Positions 24,160 through 32,537 of a stretch of DNA of 64,000 nt are shown one piece after another. Made by a program: the position numbers and the translations under genes. The notes under the pieces were generated by a model. That model had not been told where the DNA came from. It searched no databases and worked only from the letters and a program-made list of their open reading frames with translations. The stretch comes from Salinactinospora qingdaonensis (lineage in GTDB: Bacteria > Actinomycetota > Actinomycetes > Streptosporangiales > Streptosporangiaceae). The stretch lies in contig NZ_BAABDD010000010.1 of NCBI RefSeq assembly GCF_039539445.1, positions 123,248-187,247 on the forward strand, in the 5' to 3' direction. Within the stretch, counting starts at the first letter, position 1. Every line of letters starts with the position of its first letter.

Positions 24160-25023
24160 ATGCGTATCGACATCATCTCTATCTTTCCCGACTACTTCGC
24201 GCCACTGGATCTTTCCCTGATCGGCAAGGCGCGTGCCGCTGACATCCTCGACGTCTGCGTGCACGACCTGCGCTCCTGGACACACGACCGGCACAACACC
24301 GTCGACGACACTCCCTATGGCGGGGGGCCGGGCATGGTGATGAAGCCGCAGCCGTGGGGGGAAGCTCTCGATGAGATCACCGCCCGTGACGACGTGGTAA
24401 CCGCTGATACCGGCGAGTCTGCCGTGGCGGCCAGCGGCGTCGAGGACACGGGGAAGGCCTCGGAGCGGCCGAGCGGGCCCCGGCTCATCCTCCCCACCCC
24501 CAGTGGCGTGCCGTTCACCCAGGCCCACGCTCTCCGGCTTTCGCAGGAACCCTGGCTTATCTTCGCCTGCGGGCGCTACGAGGGCATCGACAGCCGTGTC
24601 CTGGCCGATGCCGCCACCCGGATGCCGGTCGAGGAGATCAGTATCGGCGACTACGTTCTCGGTGGGGGAGAGGTGGCGACGCTGGTCATGGTGGAGACCG
24701 TTGCCCGCCTGCTTCCGGGCGTGCTGGGCAACGCCCAATCGGTGGCGGAGGACTCCTTCGCGCCGGGCGCGATGGACAACCTGTTGGAAGGGCCCGTCTA
24801 CACCAAGCCGGCCTCCTGGCGCGGTCTGGACGTGCCCCCCGTGCTGCTCTCGGGCGACCATGGGGCCGTCGACCGTTGGCGTCGCGACGAGGCACTGCGC
24901 AGGACGGTTCGCACCCGTCCCGATCTGCTGGAACGGATTGACCCCGCCCACCTCGACGAGCGTGACCGTGAGGTCATCGCCGCGGCCTGGTTACAGGTCG
25001 CCGCTGAATCTATGGCAGACTAG
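24160..25023 (+). CDS. trmD: tRNA (guanine(37)-N1)-methyltransferase TrmD
   Basis: TrmD methylates G37 of tRNAs to prevent frameshifting. Family motifs include YGGGPGMVMKPQPW near residues 50-63 and the SPOUT trefoil knot with CGRYEGIDSRVL and EISIGDYVLGGGEVATLVMV. The 287-residue form from ATG 24160 starts MRIDIISIFPDYF. Between the GGGPGM and TPSGVPF motifs lies a 40-residue acidic insertion (AVAASGVEDTGKASER). It ends 25 bases into the rimM-trmD-rplS run. Confidence 0.95.
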   Translation: MRIDIISIFPDYFAPLDLSLIGKARAADILDVCVHDLRSWTHDRHNTVDDTPYGGGPGMVMKPQPWGEALDEITARDDVVTADTGESAVAASGVEDTGKASERPSGPRLILPTPSGVPFTQAHALRLSQEPWLIFACGRYEGIDSRVLADAATRMPVEEISIGDYVLGGGEVATLVMVETVARLLPGVLGNAQSVAEDSFAPGAMDNLLEGPVYTKPASWRGLDVPPVLLSGDHGAVDRWRRDEALRRTVRTRPDLLERIDPAHLDERDREVIAAAWLQVAAESMAD

Positions 25024-25189
25024 ATGAGTTGCCGTTGCCGTTCGTCTCTGCTCGCGCGCCGTCGTTGTGTCGACAGTGCCGCCCAACCAGAGACACGCCA
25101 CTGGGGCAACCGATCCGAACCCAGCAGATCCGCCCGCGCGAACCGCAATGTCCGTCGCCGCGGCGCGCAACCGACGAGGAACCGCTGAG

Positions 25190-25534
25190 ATGCACACTGC
25201 TATTCAGGAGCTTGAGAAGGCTCAGCTTCGCTCTGACATTCCCGACTTCCGTCCGGGCGACACCCTCAATGTTCACGTGCGGGTGACGGAAGGTAACCGG
25301 TCCCGGGTTCAGGTCTTCAAGGGTGTGGTCATCCGCCGCCACGGGGGCGGCAACCGCGAGACCTTCACCGTTCGCAAGATCAGCTACGGCGTGGGTGTGG
25401 AGCGCACGTTCCCCGTGCACACTCCGGCGATCGACAAGATCGAGGTGGTGATGCGGGGTCGTGTCCGCCGCGCCAAGCTCTACTACCTGCGGAACCTGCG
25501 CGGCAAGGCCGCTCGTATCCCGGAGCGTCGCTAG
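25190..25534 (+). CDS. rplS: 50S ribosomal protein L19
   Basis: A 114-residue L19 with the signature VFKGVVIRRHGGGNRETFTV and KLYYLRNLRGKAARIPERR at the C-terminus. ATG 25190 is preceded by CGAGGAA, and the conserved MHTAIQELEKAQLRSDIP begins there; the longer frame to 25067 is not conserved. It follows trmD in the standard order. Confidence 0.97.
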   Translation: MHTAIQELEKAQLRSDIPDFRPGDTLNVHVRVTEGNRSRVQVFKGVVIRRHGGGNRETFTVRKISYGVGVERTFPVHTPAIDKIEVVMRGRVRRAKLYYLRNLRGKAARIPERR

Positions 25535-25674
25535 CCCTGCTGCCCTCGGGTTCTCGGTTGCCCTTGTTGCGCCTCGGAACTCCAGCCGCCGTCTACCGGA
25601 AATCCAAATCGGTGTGGCCTGAGGATGCGTCTTTACGGGCGTCCGATCCCGGGCTCGGCTAGGCTTCAGTGCCG

Positions 25675-26772
25675 ATGAGCAATGACGATGTGGAGTCTCG
25701 CGATGACGAGACCCGTGGTGCCCGTGGCAATGCCCCCCAGTTCGATGAGGACAATCCGACTGACGGCACTGGCTCTCCCATGGCAACCCGTGGGAGAGCC
25801 AGTGGTGTTTCGCCGGCCGCCTCGGGGGAGGACGCTGCCACCGATGAGGGAGAGGGCACCGCGGCTGCGCGAGCCGAAAGTGACGACAGCGCCGCAAGTG
25901 GTGACTCCGACGGGGATGCTGCTACCGGCACGAGTCCGGAGGGCACCATGAACGCGAAGAAAGAGGGAAAAAACGCCAAGAAGCAAGGCTCGTTCTGGAA
26001 AGAACTGCCCGTTCTGGTCGTTATAGCCCTTGTGTTGGCGTTCATCATTCAAACCTGGGTGGTGCAGGCCTTCTACATCCCCTCCACCTCGATGGAGAAC
26101 ACGCTTCTCGTTGGTGACCGCGTTCTTGTCAACAAACTCGTCTACGAGGTGCGGGACTTCGAACGCGGCGACATCGTCGTTTTCAACGGCAGCGGCTCAT
26201 GGGACGAAGAGAACACCGTCCAGATCGAGGAACCCTCCAACCCCATCTCCCAGGGGTTCACATGGGTCAGCCAGCGGCTCGGGTTGGCTCCCTCCGGCAA
26301 GGACTACATCAAGCGCATCATCGGCTTGCCCGGCGACACCGTTGAATGCTGTGACAGCGAGAATCGACTGATCGTCAACGGCGAATCGATCGACGAACCC
26401 TACCTCTACCCCGACAGCCTCGCCACGCACCAAAGCTTCGGGCCTGTCGAGGTGCCGGAAGGGCGGCTGTGGGTGATGGGCGACCACCGCTCGATCTCCT
26501 ACGACTCCCGCCGCCACCAAAACGATCCAGGGGGCGGGTCGATCGGTGAGGACGCCGTGGTCGGCCGAGCCTTTGTGGTCCTGTGGCCCTTCGACCACTT
26601 CCAGGTGCTGTCGGTGCCCGAGACGTTCTCGGAGCTGAATCAAGCGAGCGCTGCCTCCGCGGCTGCTGCGCCGCTCGGTCTCGGTTTCGCTGCGGCTGTC
26701 CCGCTCCACCTAGCCGGCCGACGCGCATGGCATCGTTACGGATCTCGTCGGGCGAGCATGTCCGTAGAGTAG
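25675..26772 (+). CDS. lepB: Signal peptidase I
   Basis: A type I signal peptidase of 365 residues. A long acidic cytoplasmic extension (about residues 1-100, rich in Asp, Glu, Gly and Ser) precedes one membrane helix (VLVVIALVLAFIIQTWVVQ). The catalytic Ser is in STSMENTLLVGDRVLVNK and the catalytic Lys in KDYIKRIIGLPGDTVE, followed by the GDHRSISYDSRRH box. A second hydrophobic stretch near the C-terminus (ASAAAAPLGLGFAAAVPLHL) may be another membrane segment. There is no ribosome binding site at ATG 25675 or GTG 25669, and a TAGGCT element just upstream suggests leaderless mRNA. Confidence 0.94.
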   Translation: MSNDDVESRDDETRGARGNAPQFDEDNPTDGTGSPMATRGRASGVSPAASGEDAATDEGEGTAAARAESDDSAASGDSDGDAATGTSPEGTMNAKKEGKNAKKQGSFWKELPVLVVIALVLAFIIQTWVVQAFYIPSTSMENTLLVGDRVLVNKLVYEVRDFERGDIVVFNGSGSWDEENTVQIEEPSNPISQGFTWVSQRLGLAPSGKDYIKRIIGLPGDTVECCDSENRLIVNGESIDEPYLYPDSLATHQSFGPVEVPEGRLWVMGDHRSISYDSRRHQNDPGGGSIGEDAVVGRAFVVLWPFDHFQVLSVPETFSELNQASAASAAAAPLGLGFAAAVPLHLAGRRAWHRYGSRRASMSVE

Positions 26773-26962
26773 TCGGTCAGGGTCTGTGACATGGCGCTCC
26801 GCCACTCAGCCGCTGCCACATCTACCCTTAAGTAGTTGACAGATGCATCATTATAGGAGCGGGGGAACCGCGCGCCCCCGCTGACCGACACAGAGGCGCT
26901 GTCCGGGCGGATGGGGAGACCGACCCGCGGGTAACAAGTCCACGAGGAAAGCGAGCGGTTGA

Positions 26963-27289
26963 ATGAGTTCTGAGGACTTGGAGAAGTACGAAGCCGAGAT
27001 GGAGCTCCAGCTCTATCGCGAATACCGTGACGTCGTCGGGCTCTTCAGCTACGTGGTGGAGACCGAGCGCCGCTTCTACCTCACCAACCACATCGATATG
27101 GTGCCCAGGTCAACCGAGACAGGGGAGATGTATTTCGAGGTCACGATGCAAGATGCCTGGGTGTGGGACATGTACCGCCCGGCTCGCTTCGTGAAGAACG
27201 TTCGCGTGGTGACGTTCAAGGACGTCAATGTCGAAGAAATCACAAAGAGCGATCTCGAAGTTCCTGCCACGGGAAGCCCGGACTCTTGA
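26963..27289 (+). CDS. DUF2469 family protein
   Basis: A 108-residue acidic protein of the actinobacterial DUF2469 family, starting MSSEDLEKYEAEMELQLYRE and containing FYLTNHIDMVPR. It usually follows lepB-rnhB. Here it follows lepB directly. GAGGAAA is upstream of ATG 26963. Function unknown; often found with the L19/signal peptidase/yraN block. Confidence 0.93.
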   Translation: MSSEDLEKYEAEMELQLYREYRDVVGLFSYVVETERRFYLTNHIDMVPRSTETGEMYFEVTMQDAWVWDMYRPARFVKNVRVVTFKDVNVEEITKSDLEVPATGSPDS

Positions 27290-27456
27290 TATAGCGGTTC
27301 CCCAGGGGCCGGGGCGCTGACGCCGTAGCAGTTCAAAAAATAAAATCCGGCGGATTACTATTCCATTCGGTAACCATTCCAGTGGACATAGCCGAACCTC
27401 CCCACACGGGGGACGATTCATTTCCGACAGGTTCAACATTTCGCCCATATATTGTC

Positions 27457-27525
27457 CGGAACCGCCCGAGCCGCGTTGCCTGAGGTCTCCCAGGCGCGCC
27501 CCACTACGCAGCTCGGGCGGTTCCG
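27457..27525. terminator. Bidirectional terminator between DUF2469 and geosmin synthase
   Basis: A perfect 15-bp inverted repeat CGGAACCGCCCGAGC (27457-27471) and GCTCGGGCGGTTCCG (27511-27525) encloses 39 bases with a second small stem. It sits between convergent genes and is preceded by TTTCGCCC on the plus side. Confidence 0.7.
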
Positions 27526-27571
27526 TTGTGTAAGCACGGTCGGCCCTCTCGGACGCCGCTGTCCACGGGCG

Positions 27572-29926
27572 CTACGACGCCGTTAGTTCACCGTCGTCAA
27601 CAGTGGCGACCGTGACCGGCGCCGCCTCCCCGCTGTCGTCTCGGTCGCCCGCCGCCCCGCCGTTCGGGCTGTCATCGTTCCGGGAGTCGCCCCGCCGCAG
27701 CGTCTCTGCGACTCGTGCAGCCGATGTTCCCAGACCTGTGGGCCGTGAGGGAACCTCCTTCTGCGCCGCCCCGGTCCGGCTGCCCCGGAGTTCTTCTTCG
27801 GTGTAGCGACCGCAGCGGCGGTGCCACTCCAGAATTCCCGACATCCAGTCTTTGAGTTCGTCGGCATGGCGAGTGAGCATCGTGCGGGCATCCTCGTCGA
27901 GATCGAACTCCTCGAACATGTTCGGCAACTCGACAGCGACGATGTGCTCGAACTGCTCCATCCGCGCCCGCATCAGATTGGCCACGATGTCGCGCGCCCG
28001 CCACCGGTCCACGCCAAGGAAGTTCTCGACGACCAGCACTATGTTGTGGAGCTCACCCTCGAACTCCACCTCTTTTTGGTAGGAGAACAGGTCGTTGGTG
28101 AAGCAGGCGTAGTCCTGTGCCGCGGTTTCCAGCTCCCGCAACGTCCGGGTCTGGTAAATCCCGGCGGGGACTTCGTCGGAGCGAGCGAGGCGCGCCAGAC
28201 TGATCGTCATGTCCGATCCGAACGTTTTGCGACGCATCTCGATGTAGTCGATGGGGTCGGGCACGTTGTGCTGTGCCTGGTTGTTCAGTTCCCACAACCA
28301 GCTCGCCGTCATATCCTCCACGGCGGTGCGGAACTGCCGCCGAGCAGAAGAGGTCATCGGCCCCGCTGTGCGTTGCCACAGGTCCGCCAGCCCGCGCTCG
28401 ATCGGGTTTGTCGGTTCCGGTGTGGGGCCGAGGTCCAGGGGCATGAAGGCCGACAGCCGGTCGTTGCACACCTTGGCCGCCGCCAGGTTGCGGCTCGCGC
28501 CGAATACCACCGGGAAGTAGTCGTCGCCGTAGGTGCCCCAAGCCAACCAGTCTGAGGACAGGTTGAGCTGTTCGGCGCTCGCGTCGGCGTGGATCATCGA
28601 AGCGCAGTGAGCGAAGTCGAAGATGACGAAACGCCGCTCGTCCCACACTCCGCCGACCTCCACCCCGGGCACCGAGTCGAACATCCCCATCCGGCGGGCC
28701 CACTCGACCCCGTGACGCCGCGCTGCGTCCAGGTGCGGGCTCATACGCAGTGTGTAGGGCATGTACAGCTCGGGCAGCGTGAGGTGGCCGACCGGTGCGA
28801 ACACCGGCTGGGAGTGCTGCCGGGACCGTTGCCGCAGTCCCAGGGCGACGGTGGAGAACGCCGGCCTGAGGGCCGAGGTACCCAGGCCGGTCGGGCCACT
28901 GAGCCCGCCCGAAGGGCGGGTGGCGGCCCGGTCGTTCATGTACCGGCTCGACCTGGCGTGCCACTCGTGGCCACCGGCCTGCCAGTCCTGGAGTCCTTTG
29001 ACGTAGCCGGCCACTCCCAACTGCTCGTGTGGGGCCACGGCGTAGTCGGTGAACAGCCCGGAGACCTCGCCCAGCGCCGTGTTCTCGAATTGGATCAGCC
29101 GGGAGGTCAGTAGGTCGTTGACCAGGTCAGCCGCTTCCTGGGTGGAGCAGTCGAAGAACCGCTCGAACACCAGGACCGCGTTGGAGTTCTCGCCTTCCTC
29201 TCGGACCTCGCGCTGGTAGGAGAACAGGTCGTTACGCAAGTGCACCGCGTCGGAGAACGTGTCTCTGAGGACCCGCATCGGCCTGGTCTCGGCGATGCGG
29301 TCGGGGATCTCAGCGCCAACGGCGACCTCGACGAGGTTGGCCGACCATGGCGCGCCCCCGACCCGGCGCCGCATCTGGATGTACTCGATCGGGTTGGCGA
29401 TGCGCTCGCGGTTGATGTTGTCCAGTTCCCACATCGACTCCACCATCAGGTTGTGCGTGCTGAGGGTGAAGCGCTGCCGCCAATCCGTCGACATCATCGG
29501 GATGGTGCGTTGCCACAGGTCGTTGAGTCCCCGTTCGGCCGGGTTCTCCGGCTCTGGTGGCTCCTCGTCCTCGGCGACCATGAACAGTTCGAGGCGGTCG
29601 AGGTAGGCCTGTGCGCTTTGCAGATCGCGGGAGTACTTGAACTGCTCCAAGAAGTGGTCGTCGAAGAAGAACACCCAGACGTACCAGTCGGTGATCAGAT
29701 CGAGCATGGGCCCGTCGCAGTCCGGGTGCGTGTAGGCACACATCAGCGCATAGTCCATGCTGGCCAGCGCCGCCTCGTCCCAGACGAGACCGCCGTCAGG
29801 GGTAGGGGAATCGAGCATTCCCATCTGGCGGGCCCATTCCATGCTGTGGGCGCGCGAACGCTCGACATGGGGGTTGAGCCTAGCCGGATGCGGTAGGTAG
29901 AAGTCGGGCAGCGTGAAGGCTTCCAT
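27572..29926 (-). CDS. geoA: Bifunctional germacradienol/geosmin synthase
   Basis: Two terpene cyclase domains in tandem, 784 residues. The N-terminal half (about residues 1-350) converts farnesyl diphosphate to germacradienol: metal-binding DDHFLEQF near residue 86 and NDLFSYQREVREEGE near residue 228. The C-terminal half (about residues 400-784), with DDYFPV and NDLFSYQKEVEFEGE, converts germacradienol to geosmin. ATG 29926 starts MEAFTLPDFYLPHPARLNPH, the usual N-terminus, with GAGGAG upstream; the extra frame to 30040 has no family resemblance. A divergent AT-rich palindrome lies upstream. Confidence 0.97.
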   Translation of the reverse strand: MEAFTLPDFYLPHPARLNPHVERSRAHSMEWARQMGMLDSPTPDGGLVWDEAALASMDYALMCAYTHPDCDGPMLDLITDWYVWVFFFDDHFLEQFKYSRDLQSAQAYLDRLELFMVAEDEEPPEPENPAERGLNDLWQRTIPMMSTDWRQRFTLSTHNLMVESMWELDNINRERIANPIEYIQMRRRVGGAPWSANLVEVAVGAEIPDRIAETRPMRVLRDTFSDAVHLRNDLFSYQREVREEGENSNAVLVFERFFDCSTQEAADLVNDLLTSRLIQFENTALGEVSGLFTDYAVAPHEQLGVAGYVKGLQDWQAGGHEWHARSSRYMNDRAATRPSGGLSGPTGLGTSALRPAFSTVALGLRQRSRQHSQPVFAPVGHLTLPELYMPYTLRMSPHLDAARRHGVEWARRMGMFDSVPGVEVGGVWDERRFVIFDFAHCASMIHADASAEQLNLSSDWLAWGTYGDDYFPVVFGASRNLAAAKVCNDRLSAFMPLDLGPTPEPTNPIERGLADLWQRTAGPMTSSARRQFRTAVEDMTASWLWELNNQAQHNVPDPIDYIEMRRKTFGSDMTISLARLARSDEVPAGIYQTRTLRELETAAQDYACFTNDLFSYQKEVEFEGELHNIVLVVENFLGVDRWRARDIVANLMRARMEQFEHIVAVELPNMFEEFDLDEDARTMLTRHADELKDWMSGILEWHRRCGRYTEEELRGSRTGAAQKEVPSRPTGLGTSAARVAETLRRGDSRNDDSPNGGAAGDRDDSGEAAPVTVATVDDGELTAS

Positions 29927-30486
29927 GAGCGTGTTTGGTCTCCTCAGGGACTGAGAAATGTGCTTTGCGAATGTTATCGATGATTGTTGGAGGTTAGTGC
30001 CCGTTTTCTGAAAACGCAGGTTGAGCGCCCCTGGCCGCACGGGGGCTACAGCGTGCCCTGGCAGCGGCGTTCCGGAACGCGGTAGCCGCCACTTCGTTTT
30101 ATGTCTGGCCCGCTAACGCGGGATCGTGACAAGCATTAAGAAATAATCAGAACAAATTCAAAATATGTAATTGCTTTGTCTGTTTTGGGGTTTTTATCTC
30201 TAATGTGAAGTATGCCGGGTGTGGGGAGTGTCGGCGATAAGGCCCGGCAGCAGGCGCTGTGCAGCAGAGAGAGGCGGCGGGAGGCGCTCTGGGACCGGCA
30301 TCCTCCATGTCGAGGCCCGAGAGGCCGGCTGCGACGACCGGGCAAGCTGGCTACCCTACAACCGCGTTTTCGTTTCCCCTCCTGCCGTCCTTGGGAACAG
30401 TCCTTCGCGCCTGCCCCGGCAGAGAGCGCTCTGGCCGTCGCACAGGTCGGTCTCAGCGACCTAACCACACCGATTGATGGAGCGAG
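29927..30486. other. Divergent intergenic region between geosmin synthase and DUF1349 genes
   Basis: No gene. It holds the perfect palindrome CGTTTTC-T-GAAAACG (30002-30016), about 76 bases upstream of the geosmin synthase start, and a very AT-rich stretch at about 30131-30210. The latter is exceptional for this genome. Opposing promoters for the two genes are expected here. Confidence 0.5.
30002..30016 (-). promoter_or_regulatory. Palindrome upstream of geosmin synthase gene
   Basis: CGTTTTC-T-GAAAACG is a perfect 7-1-7 palindrome in the leader of the geosmin synthase gene. It is a plausible operator for a developmental regulator, but no specific regulator can be named from the sequence. 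Confidence 0.35.
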
Positions 30487-31086
30487 ATGAGCGAGCCGGT
30501 CGAGATTCCCGCGTTCCCTTCACCGCTGCGGTGGCTCAACCAGCCGGAGTCCTGGGCGATTCTCGGCGAGGACACCCTGGTCATCAGCGCAGGCGGCGGC
30601 ACCGACCTGTTCACCGACCCCGACGGCAGCGCCCAGCACGCCCAAGCCCCGGCACTTGTCGGCCGGCTGTCCGGGGACTTCACGCTGAGCGCGCGGGTCA
30701 GGCTCGACCTCGAATCCGCCTTCGACGCCGCCGTCCTGCTGCTCTACACCGACGACACCACGTGGGCGAAGCTGTGCCTGGAATCCTCCCCCCAGGGCCG
30801 CCCGACGATCGTGTCCGTAGTCACGCGGGGGGTGTCCGACGACTGCAACTCCTTCGCGGTGGCGGGCCCGGACGTCGAACTGCGGATCTCGCGCCTTGGC
30901 TCTGTCTACGCCTTCCACGCGCGCACCGATGCCGACTCCTGGGACCTCATCCGTTACTTTGCACTCGACGGCGATCCGGAGGTGGGCTTCCTCGCCCAGA
31001 GCCCGCTCGGCGAGGGCCGCACCGTCCGCTTCGAGGACATCCGCTACTCACCACACCGCCTCACCGACGTGCGTAGCGGCGAGTAA
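30487..31086 (+). CDS. DUF1349 domain protein (concanavalin-like fold)
   Basis: A 199-residue protein matching the DUF1349 family: ARVRLDLESAFDAAVLLLY, then VELRISRLGSVYAFHARTD and VGFLAQSPLGEGRTVRFEDI. The family has a lectin/glucanase-like beta-sandwich and is thought to bind carbohydrate. No signal peptide, so it is probably cytoplasmic. ATG 30487 is preceded by GGAG at 30479. It is divergent from the geosmin synthase gene; no functional link is visible. Confidence 0.85.
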   Translation: MSEPVEIPAFPSPLRWLNQPESWAILGEDTLVISAGGGTDLFTDPDGSAQHAQAPALVGRLSGDFTLSARVRLDLESAFDAAVLLLYTDDTTWAKLCLESSPQGRPTIVSVVTRGVSDDCNSFAVAGPDVELRISRLGSVYAFHARTDADSWDLIRYFALDGDPEVGFLAQSPLGEGRTVRFEDIRYSPHRLTDVRSGE

Positions 31087-31265
31087 GCCGACACCTCGCC
31101 GGAACACTCCGGTATACGTGCGCGAACCTCCCCCGCTCTCGGACAGGGGAGTGGAATGGGGATGTTCCCACCTTCGCGCAGCGGGTAGCGGCGAGGAGAG
31201 TCCCCTGCCAGCCGGGAGAGTCGCCTGAGGGCGGGGACGACACGACGGCATGAGGGAGGAGACCG

Positions 31266-31670
31266 TTGAGCGAGGAACAGCACGATCAGTCCCGTCAGCC
31301 CGGTTCCGATGCCGCACGGGCCGATCGAACGGAGGAAGAGTCGCTGTCGGCCGCACCGCAAGGGCAGCGGGGACAGCTCGCGGTGCGCCGCAACGAGGAA
31401 CTTGGACACCTGGGGGCCGTGTCCGAGCTGCCGGTGGGCCCCGAGCCCTCCGCCCGCTCCCAGGCACCGGTCCCTCCAGCGCGCCTAAGCGGCGGCGTGC
31501 CCGCCGCGGCTGCGCCCACTGACGCGCCCGCGGTCGAGGCGGCCGGCGGCGACCCCGAGCACACCGACGTGTGGAACGTCAGGCGGGTGGCCAACGCGGT
31601 CCAGGGCCGGCCCGACGGGGAGGTCGACCCCCGTCCCAACCAGCCGGCGACCGGGACCGACACTCCTTAA
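31266..31670 (+). CDS. Hypothetical low-complexity protein
   Basis: A possible 134-residue protein, rich in Ala, Pro, Glu and Gly, starting at TTG 31266 with GGGAGGAG seven bases upstream. No domain is visible. The N-terminal part (MSEEQHDQSRQPGSDAARAD) is polar and the C-terminus ends in Pro/Thr. Codon-position GC bias looks plausible, but with no recognisable relatives I cannot be sure that it is expressed. Confidence 0.4.
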   Translation: MSEEQHDQSRQPGSDAARADRTEEESLSAAPQGQRGQLAVRRNEELGHLGAVSELPVGPEPSARSQAPVPPARLSGGVPAAAAPTDAPAVEAAGGDPEHTDVWNVRRVANAVQGRPDGEVDPRPNQPATGTDTP

Positions 31671-32153
31671 CAGTCACTCCCGCGCGGCGGCCCAAGGCTC
31701 ACCAGCCCCGGCCCAGGACGCGGCAGCCTCGCCTGAGTCAGAGCCTCTCGGGGGGCGGACGTCCGGCCCTGGAGCCGCTGCGGCCCGGTCGCCTCGCAGG
31801 GCCCGCGGGGGACCGGCTGCGGCCCAGAGTACGCCGTCGGCCCGTGCCGCCGGCCCCGGGCACAATCGGGGCGTCCCGGCCGCCCTGCCCGCCTTGTCCA
31901 GGGACTCGGCCCTATCTCGGCGGTGGGGCCGCCATGATCACCGCGAGTGTTGTGGCGCGGTGGACATCGGGTTGCGAGCATCGCCGAACGGCGACACCGG
32001 CGATAATCGAGAGCCCCCGCACGCACCCTACGCCTCGGGCGTTCGAAGAACAGAGCCCAGTGGCGATGCGCAACCAAGGGGTCGGGTTATCCACAGCCGT
32101 TGAATCGTCGTGGCTGTGGGTAATGCTCCTGCTCCACTGTGAAGGTGGAGGTG
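31671..32153. other. Intergenic region upstream of yraN
   Basis: No convincing gene. Near its right end it carries the DnaA-box-like inverted repeat at 32087-32123. Confidence 0.5.
32087..32123. promoter_or_regulatory. Paired DnaA-box-like inverted repeat upstream of yraN-comM-dprA
   Basis: TTATCCACAGCC (32087-32098) and GGCTGTGGGTAA (32112-32123) form a 12-bp near-perfect inverted repeat with a 13-base spacer. The left half contains TTATCCACA, the exact consensus DnaA box, and the right half its one-mismatch partner TTACCCACA. It lies about 30 bases before the yraN start, so it could bind DnaA or act as an mRNA stem. Confidence 0.45.
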
Positions 32154-32537
32154 ATGGAGGTGGCACACCCAACGACCCCGCGGTGGGCCCAGACGCTGGG
32201 GCGGCGCGGCGAGGAGATCGCCGCCGGCTACCTGCGGGAAGAGGGCATGCGCATCCTGGCGCGCAACTGGCGTTGCCGTGACGGTGAGATCGACATCGTG
32301 GCGCGCTGGGGCGCGACCCTGGTCGTGGCCGAGGTCAAGACCCGCGCGTGCACCCGCTTCGGGAGCCCGCTCGAAGCGGTCACCGTAGCCAAGCGAACGC
32401 GGTTGCGGCGCCTTGCGCGCAACTGGAGCGCCGCCCAACGTCGCCCCGTTCCACAGCGGGTGCGGGTCGACGTGGTCTCGGTGCTGCTGGCGCGAGACGG
32501 CTGCTGGTATGTCAACCACCATCGGGGGGTGGCCTAG
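32154..32537 (+). CDS. UPF0102 family protein YraN
   Basis: A YraN/UPF0102 endonuclease-fold protein of about 127 residues. The GRRGEEIAAGYLREEGM, GEIDIVARWGATLVVAEVKTR block carries the restriction-endonuclease-like D-ExK residues (DGEIDIV and VAEVKTR). ATG 32154 or GTG 32160 are possible starts; the second has GGAGG at the ideal distance. comM begins right after its stop. The family is usually placed in the same operon as comM and dprA, and its biological role is unknown. Confidence 0.88.
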   Translation: MEVAHPTTPRWAQTLGRRGEEIAAGYLREEGMRILARNWRCRDGEIDIVARWGATLVVAEVKTRACTRFGSPLEAVTVAKRTRLRRLARNWSAAQRRPVPQRVRVDVVSVLLARDGCWYVNHHRGVA

